The notes under the pieces: model-generated
Told to the model about the DNA's origin: nothing
Seen by the model: only the letters and a program-made list of their open reading frames with translations
The model's database searches: none
Shown here: one piece after another, positions 61,729 to 64,000 of the stretch
Numbering within the stretch: the stretch's first letter is position 1
How the letters are laid out: every line of letters begins with the position of its first letter
Assembly: GCF_001870465.1 (NCBI RefSeq)
Contig: NZ_MDGK01000047.1
Span: forward strand, 62,001-126,000
Reading direction: 5' to 3'
DNA: 64,000 nt
Source of the DNA: Pseudomonas extremorientalis
Lineage (GTDB): Bacteria > Pseudomonadota > Gammaproteobacteria > Pseudomonadales > Pseudomonadaceae
Program-made: the position numbers and the translations under genes

Positions 61729-63258
61729 GTGTCAGTGGAACTTTGGCAGCAGTGCGTGGAGCTTTTGCGCGATGAGCTGCCTGCCCAGCAATTCAACACC
61801 TGGATCCGTCCGCTACAGGTCGAAGCCGAAGGCGACGAGTTGCGTGTCTACGCACCCAATCGTTTTGTTCTCGATTGGGTCAACGAGAAGTACCTGAGCC
61901 GCGTTCTGGAATTGCTCGATGAACATGGCAACGGCCTCGCGCCCGTGCTCTCCTTATTAATAGGCAGCAAACGCAGCTCTGCACCTCGCGCTGCGCCGAA
62001 TGCGCCATTGGCCGCTGCGGCGTCGCAAGCCCAGGCAGCCGCCGCACCGGCCGCCAGTGCGCCTGCTCCTGCTCCTGCTCCTGCACCGGCGTCATCCAAA
62101 TCGTCTGCGAGAAAAAGCGCGCCAGAAAATGAAGAGCCGTCCCGCGACAGCTTTGACCCGATGGCAGGCGCCGCGTCCCAGCAAGCCCCGGTCCGCGCCG
62201 AACAGCGCACCGTCCAGGTCGAAGGCGCGCTCAAGCACACCAGCTACCTGAACCGTACGTTCACCTTCGAGAACTTTGTCGAAGGTAAATCCAACCAGTT
62301 GGCTCGCGCAGCCGCCTGGCAGGTCGCCGATAACCCCAAGCATGGTTACAACCCGCTCTTCCTTTATGGTGGCGTTGGCTTGGGTAAGACTCACTTGATG
62401 CACGCTGTGGGTAACCACCTATTAAAGAAGAACCCGAATGCCAAGGTCGTGTACCTGCACTCGGAGCGTTTCGTGGCAGACATGGTCAAGGCCTTGCAGC
62501 TCAACGCGATCAACGAGTTCAAGCGGTTCTACCGCTCGGTTGATGCGTTGCTGATCGATGACATTCAATTCTTTGCCCGTAAAGAGCGTTCCCAGGAAGA
62601 GTTTTTCCACACCTTCAACGCCCTGCTCGAAGGTGGCCAGCAGGTCATCTTGACCAGCGACCGTTATCCGAAGGAAATCGAAGGCCTGGAAGAACGCCTG
62701 AAGTCGCGCTTCGGCTGGGGCCTGACTGTTGCGGTAGAGCCGCCGGAGCTTGAAACCCGCGTCGCGATCCTGATGAAAAAGGCCGATCAGGCCAAAGTCG
62801 ATCTGCCACACGATGCCGCCTTCTTTATCGCCCAACGCATCCGCTCCAACGTGCGTGAGCTCGAAGGTGCACTCAAGCGGGTCATCGCGCACTCACACTT
62901 CATGGGCCGCGACATCACCATCGAGCTGATTCGCGAATCCCTCAAAGACTTGTTGGCGCTGCAGGACAAACTGGTGAGTGTGGATAACATCCAGCGCACC
63001 GTGGCCGAGTACTACAAGATCAAGATTTCCGACCTGTTGTCCAAGCGCCGTTCGCGCTCGGTTGCACGTCCCCGTCAGGTGGCCATGGCGCTCTCCAAGG
63101 AGTTGACCAACCACAGCCTGCCGGAAATCGGTGATGTGTTTGGCGGACGCGACCACACCACGGTCTTGCACGCGTGCCGCAAGATCAACGAACTTAAGGA
63201 ATCCGACGCGGATATTCGCGAGGACTACAAGAACCTGCTGCGTACACTGACTACTTGA
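61729..63258 (+). CDS. dnaA: Chromosomal replication initiator DnaA
   Basis: 509 aa with a GTG start at 61729, preceded by AGGGGAT. Domain I about 1-85, an Ala/Pro/Ser-rich linker about 85-165 containing a PA dipeptide run, the AAA+ domain with GGVGLGKTH and LLIDDIQFF, and the C-terminal DNA-binding domain with SVARPRQVAMAL and GGRDHTTVLHAC. A perfect DnaA 9-mer lies within the gene at 62979-62987. DnaA opens oriC and represses its own promoter through upstream boxes (61654 is 67 nt upstream). Confidence 0.97.
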   Translation: MSVELWQQCVELLRDELPAQQFNTWIRPLQVEAEGDELRVYAPNRFVLDWVNEKYLSRVLELLDEHGNGLAPVLSLLIGSKRSSAPRAAPNAPLAAAASQAQAAAAPAASAPAPAPAPAPASSKSSARKSAPENEEPSRDSFDPMAGAASQQAPVRAEQRTVQVEGALKHTSYLNRTFTFENFVEGKSNQLARAAAWQVADNPKHGYNPLFLYGGVGLGKTHLMHAVGNHLLKKNPNAKVVYLHSERFVADMVKALQLNAINEFKRFYRSVDALLIDDIQFFARKERSQEEFFHTFNALLEGGQQVILTSDRYPKEIEGLEERLKSRFGWGLTVAVEPPELETRVAILMKKADQAKVDLPHDAAFFIAQRIRSNVRELEGALKRVIAHSHFMGRDITIELIRESLKDLLALQDKLVSVDNIQRTVAEYYKIKISDLLSKRRSRSVARPRQVAMALSKELTNHSLPEIGDVFGGRDHTTVLHACRKINELKESDADIREDYKNLLRTLTT

Positions 63259-63296
63259 TGACACCAGCGCAGCTTATTAAGGCAAGGGACTAGACC

Positions 63297-64000
63297 ATGC
63301 ATTTCACCATTCAACGCGAAGCCCTGTTGAAACCCCTGCAACTGGTCGCAGGCGTCGTCGAGCGCCGACAGACCTTGCCGGTGCTCTCTAACGTATTGCT
63401 GGTCGTCGAAGGCCAGCAATTGTCCCTGACCGGTACCGACCTGGAAGTCGAGCTGGTCGGCCGTGTACAGCTGGAAGAACCCGCCGAGCCTGGCGAGATC
63501 ACCGTGCCGGCGCGCAAGCTGATGGACATCTGCAAAAGCCTGCCGAACGATGCGTTGATCGACATCAAGGTTGATGAAGCCAAGTTGGTCGTCAAGGCCG
63601 GCCGCAGCCGCTTCACCTTGTCCACCTTGCCGGCAAATGATTTCCCGACGGTTGAAGAAGGCCCGGGTTCTCTGACGTGCAGCCTGGATCAGAGCAAGCT
63701 GCGTCGCTTGATCGAGCGCACCAGCTTCGCCATGGCTCAGCAGGATGTACGCTACTACCTCAACGGCATGCTGTTGGAAGTGTCGGAAGGTATTATCCGC
63801 GCGGTGGCCACCGACGGTCACCGTCTGGCGATGTGTTCGATGCGTGCCGATATCGGCCAACCGGATCGTCACCAGGTGATCGTGCCGCGCAAGGGTATCC
63901 TTGAGCTGGCGCGTCTGCTTACAGAGCCGGAAGGCAACGTCAGCATCGTGCTGGGGCAGCACCATATCCGCGCGACTACCGGCGAATTCACTTTCACTTC
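63297..64000 (+). CDS. dnaN: DNA polymerase III beta sliding clamp (partial, cut by window end)
   Basis: 234 codons visible from ATG 63297 (MHFTIQREALLKPLQLVAGV) to the window end; a full clamp has about 367. Two of the three clamp domains are nearly complete (SNVLLVVEG, FTLSTLPANDFP, RYYLNGMLLEV, ATDGHRLAM). 38 nt after dnaA in the usual dnaA-dnaN-recF order. Confidence 0.96.
   Translation, partial: MHFTIQREALLKPLQLVAGVVERRQTLPVLSNVLLVVEGQQLSLTGTDLEVELVGRVQLEEPAEPGEITVPARKLMDICKSLPNDALIDIKVDEAKLVVKAGRSRFTLSTLPANDFPTVEEGPGSLTCSLDQSKLRRLIERTSFAMAQQDVRYYLNGMLLEVSEGIIRAVATDGHRLAMCSMRADIGQPDRHQVIVPRKGILELARLLTEPEGNVSIVLGQHHIRATTGEFTFT

Noticed and set aside
1..64000. CRISPR arrays, tRNA or rRNA genes, insertion sequences, prophage
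   Set aside because: Looked for direct repeats with spacers, cloverleaf and rRNA core sequences, and transposase motifs; none was seen. The only repeats found are REP elements and DnaA 9-mers.

Overview
The window is chromosomal DNA of a Pseudomonas, most likely of the P. fluorescens group. It carries the pseudomonad replication-origin neighbourhood in canonical order (glmS-glmR-glmU-atpCDGAHFEBI-parB-parA-rsmG-mnmG ... mnmE-yidC-yidD-rnpA-rpmH-oriC-dnaA-dnaN). It also has inverted pairs of REP palindromes (REPINs) of the type typical of fluorescent pseudomonads, and a zinc-starvation locus that sits to the left of glmS in this genus. Coding density is high and almost everything reads as ordinary GC-rich Pseudomonas core sequence.

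Left part (1-11.1 kb): a zinc-limitation cluster. Two perfect 13-bp Zur-type palindromes lie in the dksA2/secreted-protein and amidase/folE2 intergenic regions. Genes include a CobW GTPase, a DUF1826 protein, zigA (COG0523 GTPase), a DksA paralogue that has lost half of its zinc cysteines, an N-acetylmuramoyl-alanine amidase, folE2 (zinc-independent GTP cyclohydrolase), a complete zinc ABC transporter (ATPase, permease, binding protein), a second hisI, a gamma-carbonic-anhydrase-like protein and a second dihydroorotase. Together they look like a zinc-sparing and zinc-uptake programme. A 15/16 match to the pseudomonad parS site lies inside folE2.

11.1-22.8 kb: DUF3617 protein, cardiolipin synthase, cyclopropane fatty acid synthase, a bufferin-type copper peptide cluster (BufA-like peptide, MNIO/DUF692 enzyme, BufC-like partner), then a four-gene operon of three SPFH proteins plus an HmtA-like P1B-type ATPase preceded by a third, imperfect Zur-like box.

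22.8-28.5 kb: a tightly packed six-gene phospholipid operon related to the E. coli ynbABCD genes (CDP-alcohol phosphatidyltransferase-like, hydrolase-methyltransferase fusion, PAP2/dual-specificity phosphatase, small membrane protein, acyltransferase, CdsA-like cytidylyltransferase). 28.7-36.8 kb: bacterial alpha-2-macroglobulin and its usual partner pbpC. 36.8-52.7 kb: glmS, glmR, glmU, the whole ATP synthase operon, parB, parA, rsmG and mnmG.

52.7-64 kb: an AT-rich intergenic region with DnaA boxes upstream of mnmG, then a FecI-FecR-TonB-receptor iron signalling cassette placed between mnmG and mnmE, then mnmE, yidC, yidD, rnpA, rpmH, the main oriC and dnaA-dnaN (dnaN cut by the window end). 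Perfect DnaA 9-mers are strikingly frequent across the right 38 kb, including inside genes. No rRNA, tRNA, IS element, prophage or CRISPR array was seen.
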